DNA of 64,000 bases, from assembly GCF_001050375.1 (NCBI RefSeq), contig NZ_KQ130483.1, forward strand, positions 1 through 64,000. The letters run 5' to 3'. Below the pieces are notes generated by a model. It was not told the DNA's origin. It worked only from the letters and a program-made list of their open reading frames with translations, and ran no database searches. Below, one piece after another: positions 10,620 to 18,339 of this stretch. The position numbers were made by a program, and so were the translations under genes. Origin of the DNA: Catenovulum maritimum (GTDB lineage: Bacteria; Pseudomonadota; Gammaproteobacteria; Enterobacterales; Alteromonadaceae). Every line of letters begins with the position of its first letter. The first letter of the stretch is position 1.

Positions 10620-11348
10620 TTAATCTGCTTTCTTTTGCTGAACAACTACTAATCCAGCCCATAGCCAGATAAAACTAACTAATACAAAATAAAAGATATC
10701 ATTTAAGCTAATGACACCTTTCGCCATAGCTTCAAAATGAGTTAAGAAACTAAAAGACGCAACTGTGTCCAGTACTAAACTTGGTACAATACCTTTTAAC
10801 GCAGAAAGCACCATGCCTGTTCCACTTAAAACAAATAAGAAACAAACAACAACAGCTAAAATGAATGCAACCACTTGGCTTTTTGAGATAGCTGACATGC
10901 ACATACCGATAGCTAAAAATGCAGCGGACATAAACCAACTCGCAATATACGCAGAAATAATGATGCCGTTATCAGGTAAACCAAGATAATTAACCGTTAT
11001 CACAAGTGGGAAAGTTAAAATGAGTGCTAAACCGATAACAAACCATGCTGCTAAAAATTTACCAAACATAGCTTGTTTTATCGTAATAGGTAATGTCATT
11101 AGTAATTCAATCGAACCTGATTTTCTTTCTTCCGACCAAGATTTCATTGCAATTGCTGGTACTAAAAACAAATATAACCAAGGCAAAAAATTAAAAAATG
11201 GTAGTAAATCAGCCTGACCTCTTTCGTAAAGCCCTCCGAAAAAGAAAGTAAATACACCACTCATCATTAAAAAAATCAAAATAAAGACATAAGCTACAGG
11301 TGTAGCAAAAAAACTAGCAAATTCTCTTTTGAAAATAACCCAAGTCAT
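10620..11348 (-). CDS. GldF-type ABC-2 permease
   Basis: 242-residue inner-membrane permease with about six transmembrane segments. The N-terminal pattern FKREFASFFATPVAYVF and the cytoplasmic EERKSGSIELLMTLPIT signature are typical of ABC-2 permeases of the GldF/NosY kind. Its start codon overlaps the stop of the ATPase gene (TAATG), so the two are translationally coupled. With the ATPase and the GldG-type protein it should form one membrane complex. Confidence 0.85.
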   Translation of the reverse strand: MTWVIFKREFASFFATPVAYVFILIFLMMSGVFTFFFGGLYERGQADLLPFFNFLPWLYLFLVPAIAMKSWSEERKSGSIELLMTLPITIKQAMFGKFLAAWFVIGLALILTFPLVITVNYLGLPDNGIIISAYIASWFMSAAFLAIGMCMSAISKSQVVAFILAVVVCFLFVLSGTGMVLSALKGIVPSLVLDTVASFSFLTHFEAMAKGVISLNDIFYFVLVSFIWLWAGLVVVQQKKAD

Positions 11349-12283
11349 TATGCTACCTCCATTGATTGAGTCTGAGTGATTTGTCTAAACACGTCGTCGA
11401 GCTTTCCTTTTTCAAGATACATAGCCTTTACTGACCAATTGTGTGTTTGTACCATGTCGAAAATTTGAGGGAATAGTGAATCATAGCTCTCGTGCGCAAC
11501 TAGCGTAACGACACTACTACTTTGTTCTATCATATCAATTACACCAGGGGCTAATCTAAGTTGAGAAAAGTCTGGAGGTGTACCTTCAAACTCGATAGTA
11601 ACAGCTTGATTGAACTTAGATTTTTGCTCTAATTCTTCGGGTGTTCCATCGAATAATTTCTCACCTGAAGCGATAATAACGGCACGATTACAAACAGCAC
11701 TCACTTCTTCCAAAATATGTGTAGAAACAATAACAATTTTATCTTTTGATAAATTCTGTATTAACTTTCTAACTTGATGTTTTTGATTTGGATCTAATCC
11801 ATCAGTAGGCTCATCCAGAATCAGTACTTTAGGATCATGTAAAATCGCTTGTGCTAAACCTACTCGGCGTTTAAAACCTTTGGATAAATTATCAATTTGA
11901 CGATCTAAAACTTGCTCCAATTCAACTTGCTTAACTACGGCGGCTAATCTTTCTTTTTTATATTTTCCAGTTAAGCCTCTGACCTGAGCAATGAAAGTTA
12001 AAAATTGAGCAACAGTCATATCACCATATGCTGGTGCACCTTCAGGTAAATAACCTAAAAGTTTTTTAGCTTTGATTGGATGCTTAATAATATTTAGATC
12101 ATGAATTTCAACACTGCCTGAACTTGGTTCAAGGAATCCAGTAATCATCTTCATTGTTGTAGATTTCCCAGCGCCATTTGGGCCTAGAAAACCAACAATA
12201 TCTCCAGGACTCACTTCAAAATTTAGTTGATTGACAGCGACGAAATCACCAAATTTTTTAGTCAGATTTTTTATACGGATCAT
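11348..12283 (-). CDS. ABC transporter ATPase, GldA-type
   Basis: 311-residue ABC ATPase driving the ABC-2 permease encoded next. Walker A GPNGAGKST is at residues 34-42, the signature LSKGF at 133-137, and Walker B VLILDEP at 153-159, followed by the D-loop and the switch His in STHILEE. The C-terminal extension after about residue 220 is typical of ABC-2 type ATPases. It is the first gene of a four-gene operon (ATPase, permease, GldG-type, DUF4340). In other proteobacteria such operons are annotated as multidrug or gliding-like exporters without experimental support. Confidence 0.9.
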   Translation of the reverse strand: MIRIKNLTKKFGDFVAVNQLNFEVSPGDIVGFLGPNGAGKSTTMKMITGFLEPSSGSVEIHDLNIIKHPIKAKKLLGYLPEGAPAYGDMTVAQFLTFIAQVRGLTGKYKKERLAAVVKQVELEQVLDRQIDNLSKGFKRRVGLAQAILHDPKVLILDEPTDGLDPNQKHQVRKLIQNLSKDKIVIVSTHILEEVSAVCNRAVIIASGEKLFDGTPEELEQKSKFNQAVTIEFEGTPPDFSQLRLAPGVIDMIEQSSSVVTLVAHESYDSLFPQIFDMVQTHNWSVKAMYLEKGKLDDVFRQITQTQSMEVA

Positions 12284-12404
12284 AACGTCAAATTTTTCCT
12301 ATTGCTTTAAAGTAAATTTAAAAGAGAAGTATTAATAACAATATAAACTATTTATTTTGTTAGTTTTTTGAATGTTACTAATCGGAAAATAATATGTAGG
12401 CAGA

Positions 12405-12438
12405 GCACTTAAATTTCAAGAGAAATTTAAGTGCTTTT
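12405..12438. terminator. Strong hairpin downstream of the GGDEF gene
   Basis: Perfect 12-base stem GCACTTAAATTT / AAATTTAAGTGC (12405-12416, 12423-12434) with a six-base loop. The T-run TTTT is on the plus strand, while the adjacent gene that ends here is on the minus strand, so it may act as a stem without a U-tract or block read-through from the other side. Confidence 0.5.
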
Positions 12439-12451
12439 ATAGAGGATTTGT

Positions 12452-13417
12452 TTATTTATAAATTGTGGCGCAGTTTCGACCATTTTCTTTAGATTGATAT
12501 AAAGCCTGATCTGCTGACTCTATCCATTCACTATGTGATTTTATATTTTTTGTTAGTTCGGCGACACCTAGACTAACTGTATATTTAAATTTTTGATCTT
12601 GATATTGAACAACAGAGTCCTCAATACTTTTACGCAAACGTTCAACAAAGGTCATCGATTGCTCTGCTGTAGTTCCGATTAATAGCACTGTATATTCTTC
12701 ACCACCATAGCGTCCCGCTACATCGGTTTCTCGCATATTCATTATCAGCAAATCAGCTGTATTTTTAATTGCTGCATCGCCAGCTGGGTGACCATATTTA
12801 TCATTAACCTTTTTAAAGTGGTCAATATCAAACATAACTAAAGTACTAACTTGTTCTGTACGTTGCGCTCGCTTAAATTCTTTAGCTAAGCAATCTTCCC
12901 AGTAACCACGATTATATAGACCTGTTAACTTGTCAGTTCTTGATAATCTTTTTAGCTCATTATTGACCGCATTTAATTCAATTCGATTTACTGCAACATC
13001 TGTTACGTCATAAACAATAATCCCTATTTTCTCGACTACTCCAACTGACGAATCAAGTGGGATTATAGTGATATTTTGGTACATAAATTGAGCAGAACCA
13101 GTAATTGGACGATAGTTTTTGAATTTAAATAAATAAGGTCGTTGTTCCCAGGTTGTAAAAGCTCGGGTATTAAGTTGGAAGACACTTTCTGCTTTATGAC
13201 AAAACCAGTCTCTATTAATTTCAGGAAAGGCATCAAATAAAACTTGCTCACGAACTTCATATGGATGCAAACCACTATGGCTTTCCATGAAATTGTTCCA
13301 CAATTGAATCTTGTATTCACGATCAAGTACAACTAAGCCGACATCTAAGTTTTGCAGCATAGCCATAAATGAATGCATTTCTTTAAATTGGTCTGATGAT
13401 TGTGATGAATCGGTCAT
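12452..13417 (-). CDS. PAS-GGDEF diguanylate cyclase
   Basis: Makes the second messenger c-di-GMP from two GTP. The 321 residues hold an N-terminal PAS domain (about 17-140) and a GGDEF domain (about 150-320). The active site is GGEEY (238-242), a catalytically competent variant. An inhibitory I-site RETD (229-232) lies five residues upstream, so product feedback is expected. No membrane segments. Its start overlaps the CheC-like stop by one base, and the CheY gene is first in the operon. This suggests that a phosphorelay and the cyclase act together (inference). Confidence 0.9.
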   Translation of the reverse strand: MTDSSQSSDQFKEMHSFMAMLQNLDVGLVVLDREYKIQLWNNFMESHSGLHPYEVREQVLFDAFPEINRDWFCHKAESVFQLNTRAFTTWEQRPYLFKFKNYRPITGSAQFMYQNITIIPLDSSVGVVEKIGIIVYDVTDVAVNRIELNAVNNELKRLSRTDKLTGLYNRGYWEDCLAKEFKRAQRTEQVSTLVMFDIDHFKKVNDKYGHPAGDAAIKNTADLLIMNMRETDVAGRYGGEEYTVLLIGTTAEQSMTFVERLRKSIEDSVVQYQDQKFKYTVSLGVAELTKNIKSHSEWIESADQALYQSKENGRNCATIYK

Positions 13418-14037
13418 TAATCTTCCAATAAGTAATCTACTTTACGGTTAAGCACATCAATTGCATCTTCAGTGAATAATATTAATAAATCGCAGTTAAT
13501 ATCATAACCTTCAATTTTGTAATTGATTTCTATGGCTAATGTTTTAGTCCATCTGTAATTATCTGATTTAAGTAAATCATTTAAGTTAACATGTTGACCT
13601 AAAACAACTGGGTGTCCCTGACTAAAATTAACATCAAGTTGTTCACCAATTCCTCGCAAACATGCACCTATAAGAATATTTGCAACATCCATTAGAAGCT
13701 CAAGTTCTAATGCAGCATCCAATACGCCTTTATATTGCAGTAAGCTCGAAATATCGCTAAAACTGGTGTCATTAAAGATTAATAATGCTTCACCAGAGAT
13801 TGCGTTCCCGATAAAACCTTGGCACACACCAGAAACTGTATCTGAATTTTCAATCCCACTTAAAGCCATCCTAAGTTCATTTACTTCAATCAAGTTTACC
13901 ACGGGTATTGGTAATATAACCTTTACACCAAGTAAACGAGCGAGTAAATCAGCTGCTTGCCCCATGGCAACATTACTGATCTCTTGATAGCAATCTCGTT
14001 GATCTTCAGTGATTGAAACGGATACTGATTGATTCAC
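13417..14037 (-). CDS. CheC-family (CheY-P phosphatase-like) protein
   Basis: 206-residue cytoplasmic protein with two copies of the CheC helix motif: EISNVAMG near residues 19-26 and a second one, MDVANILIGACL, near 114. CheC, CheX and FliY dephosphorylate CheY-P through the Glu/Asp-x2-Asn pair of this motif, and both copies keep it (E..N, D..N). It is encoded 24 bases after a single-domain CheY and overlaps the next gene, a GGDEF protein, by one base. The natural reading is that it acts on that CheY (inference). It is not near a che or fli cluster. Confidence 0.75.
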   Translation of the reverse strand: MNQSVSVSITEDQRDCYQEISNVAMGQAADLLARLLGVKVILPIPVVNLIEVNELRMALSGIENSDTVSGVCQGFIGNAISGEALLIFNDTSFSDISSLLQYKGVLDAALELELLMDVANILIGACLRGIGEQLDVNFSQGHPVVLGQHVNLNDLLKSDNYRWTKTLAIEINYKIEGYDINCDLLILFTEDAIDVLNRKVDYLLED

Positions 14038-14061
14038 TAATATAATTCTCTTTTTAAATAA

Positions 14062-14427
14062 TTATAAAATGCCAAATTTAGTTAGTACTTCAGCGGCTTT
14101 ATCTGTCGAAATTGGCTTTTTAATAAATTCTAATGCACCTAATTGAGTTACTTCGGCTCGAGCTTCAGGTTGGATATCGCCTGAAACTACAATAACGCAT
14201 GCATTAAGCTCATTCTTTTTGATATAAGCAAGCGTTTCATAGCCATCCATAACCGGCATTGTAAGGTCTAAAAAAACAACTTCGCCTTTACCTTCTTTGA
14301 TAACTTGAATCGCTTCTTCACCGTTGCAAGCAAATGTAATTTCTACATCCCAATTTTTTGGGAGAGCTCTTGCCATTTGTTTGCGAGCAAAACTTGAGTC
14401 ATCACAAATTAACACAGGGGTTGCCAT
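14062..14427 (-). CDS. Single-domain CheY-like response regulator
   Basis: 121-residue receiver domain with all key residues: acidic pair Asp9-Asp10, phosphoacceptor Asp54 in FLDLTMP, Ser82 in VVSGD, and Lys104 in FIKKPI. No output domain, so it must act by protein contact. It is first in an operon with the CheC-like and PAS-GGDEF genes. The kinase that feeds it is not adjacent; the orphan histidine kinase at 21573 is one candidate in the window, but nothing links them directly. Confidence 0.9.
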   Translation of the reverse strand: MATPVLICDDSSFARKQMARALPKNWDVEITFACNGEEAIQVIKEGKGEVVFLDLTMPVMDGYETLAYIKKNELNACVIVVSGDIQPEARAEVTQLGALEFIKKPISTDKAAEVLTKFGIL

Positions 14428-14611
14428 AACCTTAAGATTTTCCTTATTTACAAAAATAACCTTACATGATTTACAATTGTTGGTTAAAAATTTAACTTTA
14501 GCAAATCTAAATTTGATTTTTTTCTCAATAATTTCATTTTATTAGAATAAATAATTAATTTTATATAAAACAATATATTTATCTGATTTTTTGATATGGT
14601 ATGAGAGCTTT

Positions 14612-14691
14612 TATAGCTTTATTCATAATTAGAACCGATAGATGGCATTGTCTTAGGTAAGTTAGAAAAAGACAAAAGTTATAAAGCTATA
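14612..14691 (+). promoter_or_regulatory. Inverted repeat in the leader of the esterase gene
   Basis: TATAGCTTTAT (14612-14622) is exactly inverted as ATAAAGCTATA (14681-14691), with a smaller GTCTT / AAGAC stem inside the loop. The structure ends 17 bases before the Shine-Dalgarno of the next gene, so it could fold in the mRNA leader. The rest of the gap 14428-14611 is AT-rich with nothing recognisable. Confidence 0.3.
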
Positions 14692-14708
14692 GAATGACTC
14701 AAATAGTT

Positions 14709-14722
14709 GGAGGCAAGTTATC
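14709..14722 (+). promoter_or_regulatory. Strong ribosome binding site in front of an AUC codon
   Basis: GGAGG (14709-14713) is followed after six bases by ATC (14720-14722), which is in frame with the esterase. There is no ATG, GTG or TTG in that frame between the upstream stop near 14690 and TTG 14777. Confidence 0.45.
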
Positions 14723-15676
14723 GATAATTTAATTGAATATCCATTTGATCCAACTTATGGTTATAACCTGCATTCATTGTTAAAAGTTGCTGCCCCAGCT
14801 GTACCCCTAGATTATGAACAGTTTTGGCATGCGAAATATGCTAATGCCCTTACCATTCACCCTATGCCTAGAATACTTGATACTGGTGTAACTCGAGGCC
14901 AACATAGAGTATTTGAAATACAATATACTTCAACCAATGATTTTAAAATAAATGGTTGGTTATGTTTACCCACTACAGGCAGAGTTAACAGAGGTTTTGT
15001 TGTATCTCATGGTTATGCGGGACGAGAAGGGCCTGATTATCATTTACCTTTTTCAGATTCAGCCATATTATTTCCATGTTGTAGGGGGTTATCTAGAAGT
15101 GCTCAATCACCTATTTCAACAGAACCCAAATGGCATGTTTTACATGACATAGACAAAAAGGATCAATACATAATAGGTGGCTGCGTTGAAGATATTTGGT
15201 TAGCAGTTAGTGCCCTCATCAGACTTTTTCCGAACTTACAGCAACACATAGGTTTCCTCGGAATTAGCTTTGGCGGTGGTGTTGGTGCTATGGCTGTTGC
15301 TTGGGATAAACGAATATCAAAAGCACATTTTAATATTCCTAGTTTTGGCAATCAGCCTCTTAGACTTGAATTAGCAACCACAGGTAGTGCCGACTCAGTC
15401 CAAAATTTTTATAAACAAAATAAGCAGTTAACTTTAAACACCTTGTCATATTATGATGCTGCAATAGCGGCTAAGTTTATTACTATACCGACACATACGG
15501 CAGCCGCTTTATTTGACCCTATGGTCGCCCCGCCAGGTCAATTTAGTATTTATAATGCAATACGTGATGATAAGTCATTATTTGTATTAGAAGCTGGGCA
15601 CCATGATTACCCAAATAAACAAAAGCAAGATACAGCATTATTAAAAGAATTAGATACATTTTTTAACACATTATAA
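14720..15676 (+). CDS. Acetyl-xylan-esterase-family (AXE1/CE7-like) hydrolase
   Basis: Alpha/beta hydrolase of the acetyl xylan esterase / cephalosporin-C deacetylase type, expected to remove acetyl groups from sugars or small esters in the cytoplasm. The nucleophile elbow GISFGGG, the acid in LFDPMVAPP and the His in EAGHHDYP match the family triad. Codons before TTG 14777 read DNLIEYPFDPTYGYNLHSLL in frame, which looks like real N-terminal sequence and puts the FW motif near residue 36, as in CE7 enzymes. A GGAGG is placed perfectly for an AUC start at 14720, giving 318 residues; TTG 14777 would give 299. It is followed eight bases later by another esterase gene. Confidence 0.75.
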   Translation: MDNLIEYPFDPTYGYNLHSLLKVAAPAVPLDYEQFWHAKYANALTIHPMPRILDTGVTRGQHRVFEIQYTSTNDFKINGWLCLPTTGRVNRGFVVSHGYAGREGPDYHLPFSDSAILFPCCRGLSRSAQSPISTEPKWHVLHDIDKKDQYIIGGCVEDIWLAVSALIRLFPNLQQHIGFLGISFGGGVGAMAVAWDKRISKAHFNIPSFGNQPLRLELATTGSADSVQNFYKQNKQLTLNTLSYYDAAIAAKFITIPTHTAAALFDPMVAPPGQFSIYNAIRDDKSLFVLEAGHHDYPNKQKQDTALLKELDTFFNTL

Positions 15677-15684
15677 GCAGAGAG

Positions 15685-16422
15685 ATGGAAATGAAGCGCG
15701 AGTACCAAAAATGGTGGAGTCCTGCATTAGAAAGGGAAATGGAGTTATTGATTTTTGGTCATTCCGGACGAAAAGTTTTAGTTTTTCCAACTCGTGGTGG
15801 TCGTTTTTATGAGTATGAAGATTTAAGAATAGTACAGCGACTAGCCAGTCAAATAGAACAGGGTGAAATTCAATTATTTTGTATTGACGGCATAGATGCC
15901 GAAACATTTTACTGTTTTTGGGCTCACCCATCTGGTCGGATTAACCGCTATCAAGCTTACGAAGATTACGTTATCAATGAAGTTATTCCATTTATAAATG
16001 AACAAAATCAGCACCCTGAATTAATCTCTCACGGTTGCAGTTTAGGCGCTTTCCATGCAGCTAATATTGCATTTAAATATCCAAAAATCTTTACTGAATT
16101 AATGGCATTTAGTGGCCGATATGATCTCACTTTAAATGTCGAGTACTTCTCCGACCTGTTTAATGGCTTTTACAATGAAGACGTTTATTTTAATACTCCG
16201 ACTCATTTTTTACCCAATTTATCATGTCCGAAACAGCTTGCTGAGATCAGAAATTTAAAAATCACACTAGTAATAGGTCAAGAAGACCCATTCTTTCAAA
16301 ATAACCTAGATCTATGTCACATCCTAAATCAGAAAGACATACAACATAATTTTTATGTTTGGGAAGAGAGAGCACATACTGGCTATTACTGGAGGAGGAT
16401 GGCTTCAATTTATTTTAAATAA
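15685..16422 (+). CDS. Alpha/beta hydrolase, esterase-like
   Basis: 245-residue cytoplasmic hydrolase. The nucleophile elbow is GCSLGAF; the probable acid is the Asp in GQEDPFF and the probable base the His in WEERAHTGYYW. The order and spacing fit the esterase-D-like uncharacterised family (COG4947-type). The natural substrate is unknown. It starts eight bases after the acetyl-esterase gene and is surely co-transcribed with it. Two in-frame ATGs (15685 and 15691) are possible; AGAGAG abuts the first, so the second may be the real start. Confidence 0.75.
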   Translation: MEMKREYQKWWSPALEREMELLIFGHSGRKVLVFPTRGGRFYEYEDLRIVQRLASQIEQGEIQLFCIDGIDAETFYCFWAHPSGRINRYQAYEDYVINEVIPFINEQNQHPELISHGCSLGAFHAANIAFKYPKIFTELMAFSGRYDLTLNVEYFSDLFNGFYNEDVYFNTPTHFLPNLSCPKQLAEIRNLKITLVIGQEDPFFQNNLDLCHILNQKDIQHNFYVWEERAHTGYYWRRMASIYFK

Positions 16423-16493
16423 ATTTCGAACTTTAATACTAACTTGTCATTCTTAATCTATAATTAATTCAATCAAATCAAGGGAGTCAGTAA

Positions 16494-17354
16494 ATGTCAG
16501 AATCGAACTCTAGCAATATGTTAATTGCTGCGGTAATCGCAGTACCCGTCGTTTCAGCTGGTTTATATTTTGCATTGTCTGGTGATGAAAAACCAGAGTC
16601 TGTTAATCAACCAATAGTTGAAGAAATAAAACCAATTACCCCCCCTACTCTTGCTAAATTACCAGAGAAAGTTAATAAAGAGCCGGAAATGCCAGTTGTC
16701 GTGTTAGACAATCAAGATGATATGTCTGATGACGAAGTTGAAGAGTTAAAAAAGCCTGAACAGCCTAAATTACCCAGTCTTAATAACAGTGATTCTCTAG
16801 TTAAACAAGATTTAGCTGATAGTTATCAAAGCTCAAGTTTGATTGATTTACTCGTCCCTGAGGACGTCATTAGAAAATTTGTTGTTTTTAGTGAAAATGC
16901 TGCTCAGGGAGATTTAATCCAAAGACACAGTCCAGTATTAAAACCATCTCAAGCTTTTAAAGCAATTCCGATTAATGATAAAGAATATATTATTGATCCA
17001 ACCACTTATCAAAGATATGACAAGTATGTTGATTTAGTAACTGAGTTATCTACAGAAACGATTTTAGATTATCTCGACAAATTTGAGCCATTATTAACAG
17101 AAGCTTACCAAGAGATTGGCTATGAATCCGCAGACATAAAGGTCACAATATCAGATACTATTACGCATATCTTACAAACGCCTGTTATTAGAAATGATAT
17201 TAAACTGGTTGCACCTTCAGCGATGTATAAATTTGCAGATGACGATTTAGAATCACTAAATCCAATTCAAAAGTTTATGCTACGTTTAGGTCCTGATAAC
17301 TTAGAAAAACTGCAAGCGAGTTTAAAACCACTAAAATCTAAACTAGATGAGTAA
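16494..17354 (+). CDS. DUF3014 family membrane-anchored protein
   Basis: 286 residues: a membrane helix at about 9-27, a Pro/Glu-rich linker (about 30-95), then the DUF3014 domain. Conserved family features are visible: LPSLNNSDSLVKQDL, VVFSENAAQGDL, the RYDKYV segment, EPLLTEAYQEIGY and the C-terminal MLRLGPDNL. The function of the family is unknown; the topology implies a periplasmic domain. GGGAG lies about eight bases before the ATG. A perfect hairpin follows the gene. Confidence 0.85.
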   Translation: MSESNSSNMLIAAVIAVPVVSAGLYFALSGDEKPESVNQPIVEEIKPITPPTLAKLPEKVNKEPEMPVVVLDNQDDMSDDEVEELKKPEQPKLPSLNNSDSLVKQDLADSYQSSSLIDLLVPEDVIRKFVVFSENAAQGDLIQRHSPVLKPSQAFKAIPINDKEYIIDPTTYQRYDKYVDLVTELSTETILDYLDKFEPLLTEAYQEIGYESADIKVTISDTITHILQTPVIRNDIKLVAPSAMYKFADDDLESLNPIQKFMLRLGPDNLEKLQASLKPLKSKLDE

Positions 17355-17372
17355 TTGATCATCAAATGATTC

Positions 17373-17402
17373 ATTATCTAACCCGATACCGGGTTAGATA
17401 AT
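17373..17402. terminator. Bidirectional terminator hairpin
   Basis: Perfect 13-base stem from ATTATCTAACCCG to CGGGTTAGATAAT with loop ATAC, abutting the stop codon of the convergent gspB gene. There is no long T-run on either strand. Confidence 0.65.
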
Positions 17403-18335
17403 TTACCAATTAGATAGTGCTTCTAATGAAAATAATTTAGTTTGATAACTTAGTACAATACTCTGCGGTTCAATTTTTATCAGTTTAAGCCCGCTTTCAA
17501 ACGTTTCCCCTTCATTTAATACTTTGCCATTTACTTTGATCCATCTTTGATTCGGATCAGAAGAATAAATATGCGTTTGAAACTCTAATCTTGGTATCAG
17601 TTTTTGAAATTCATAAGGGTGTTCTGCTAAAGGCTTCACTTGACTATGAACTTTATGGCTAATCTCTTCATCTGATAATGCCATGGTTTGTTCCATCGCA
17701 AGAGCAAACTTTTTCAACAAATCGTCTGACACTGGAGATTCAATTATTCTTGCGTCGTTTTGAGAGTTTGTAGCTTCATCTTCTGTATCTTTAGTTTTTA
17801 CTGCTACAACAAAATTGCTCGATTGACTCTTTTCATTGTCATCTAAGCTTAACGCTTCTTCCACTTCACTAACTGGATTTGAGTTTGTTACTGTCGATTT
17901 TATCGATTCAACAGCGGTCACCGCCTCTTTCTTTTTAGTCTTTTGTAGTTTTGCAATCGACATATCAGATATAGAAAAAGCCTCGACTTTAATACCCCTT
18001 TCAGTTTTAAGTTTATTGGGTATAGTTTCTTGGCTGGAAACCAGCGGCGCTTTATCTTTGCTCGTTTTGTTATCCAAACTTAAATTAGAATTTTCAGGAA
18101 CAGGCGCTGCGACAGCTAAGCTGTTTATCTGTGTTGCATCAGATACACTTTTAATTGCGAAATAATAGCCAGAGTAAAAGACTAAGCCAGTAAAAATAAA
18201 AACCAAGGGCCAAATTTTAAACTGTCTATATATAAAATCAGCTTTAGTATCTTGAGCATATAACGAAGCGCTTTGTTCTTTTTCAATTAAGGTATTGTTT
18301 TCAGATTTTTTTAAAGCTTCTAATAAATACGACAT
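17403..18335 (-). CDS. gspB: GspB-like type II secretion assembly protein
   Basis: 310-residue bitopic protein. It opens MSYLLEALKKSE, as GspB/ExeB proteins do, has one membrane helix at about 42-61, a long low-complexity linker, and a C-terminal GspB domain (about 235-310, with WIKVNGKVLNEG and IVLSYQ). In Aeromonas ExeB works with ExeA to place the secretin through the peptidoglycan. It starts four bases after the gspA-type gene ends, so the pair is one operon. The main gsp cluster is not in the window. Confidence 0.85.
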   Translation of the reverse strand: MSYLLEALKKSENNTLIEKEQSASLYAQDTKADFIYRQFKIWPLVFIFTGLVFYSGYYFAIKSVSDATQINSLAVAAPVPENSNLSLDNKTSKDKAPLVSSQETIPNKLKTERGIKVEAFSISDMSIAKLQKTKKKEAVTAVESIKSTVTNSNPVSEVEEALSLDDNEKSQSSNFVVAVKTKDTEDEATNSQNDARIIESPVSDDLLKKFALAMEQTMALSDEEISHKVHSQVKPLAEHPYEFQKLIPRLEFQTHIYSSDPNQRWIKVNGKVLNEGETFESGLKLIKIEPQSIVLSYQTKLFSLEALSNW

Positions 18336-18339
18336 AAAT

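Noticed and set aside
15671-15931. 86-codon minus-strand frame over the esterase start
   Set aside because: It is antisense to a well-supported gene with a complete hydrolase triad and has no Shine-Dalgarno.
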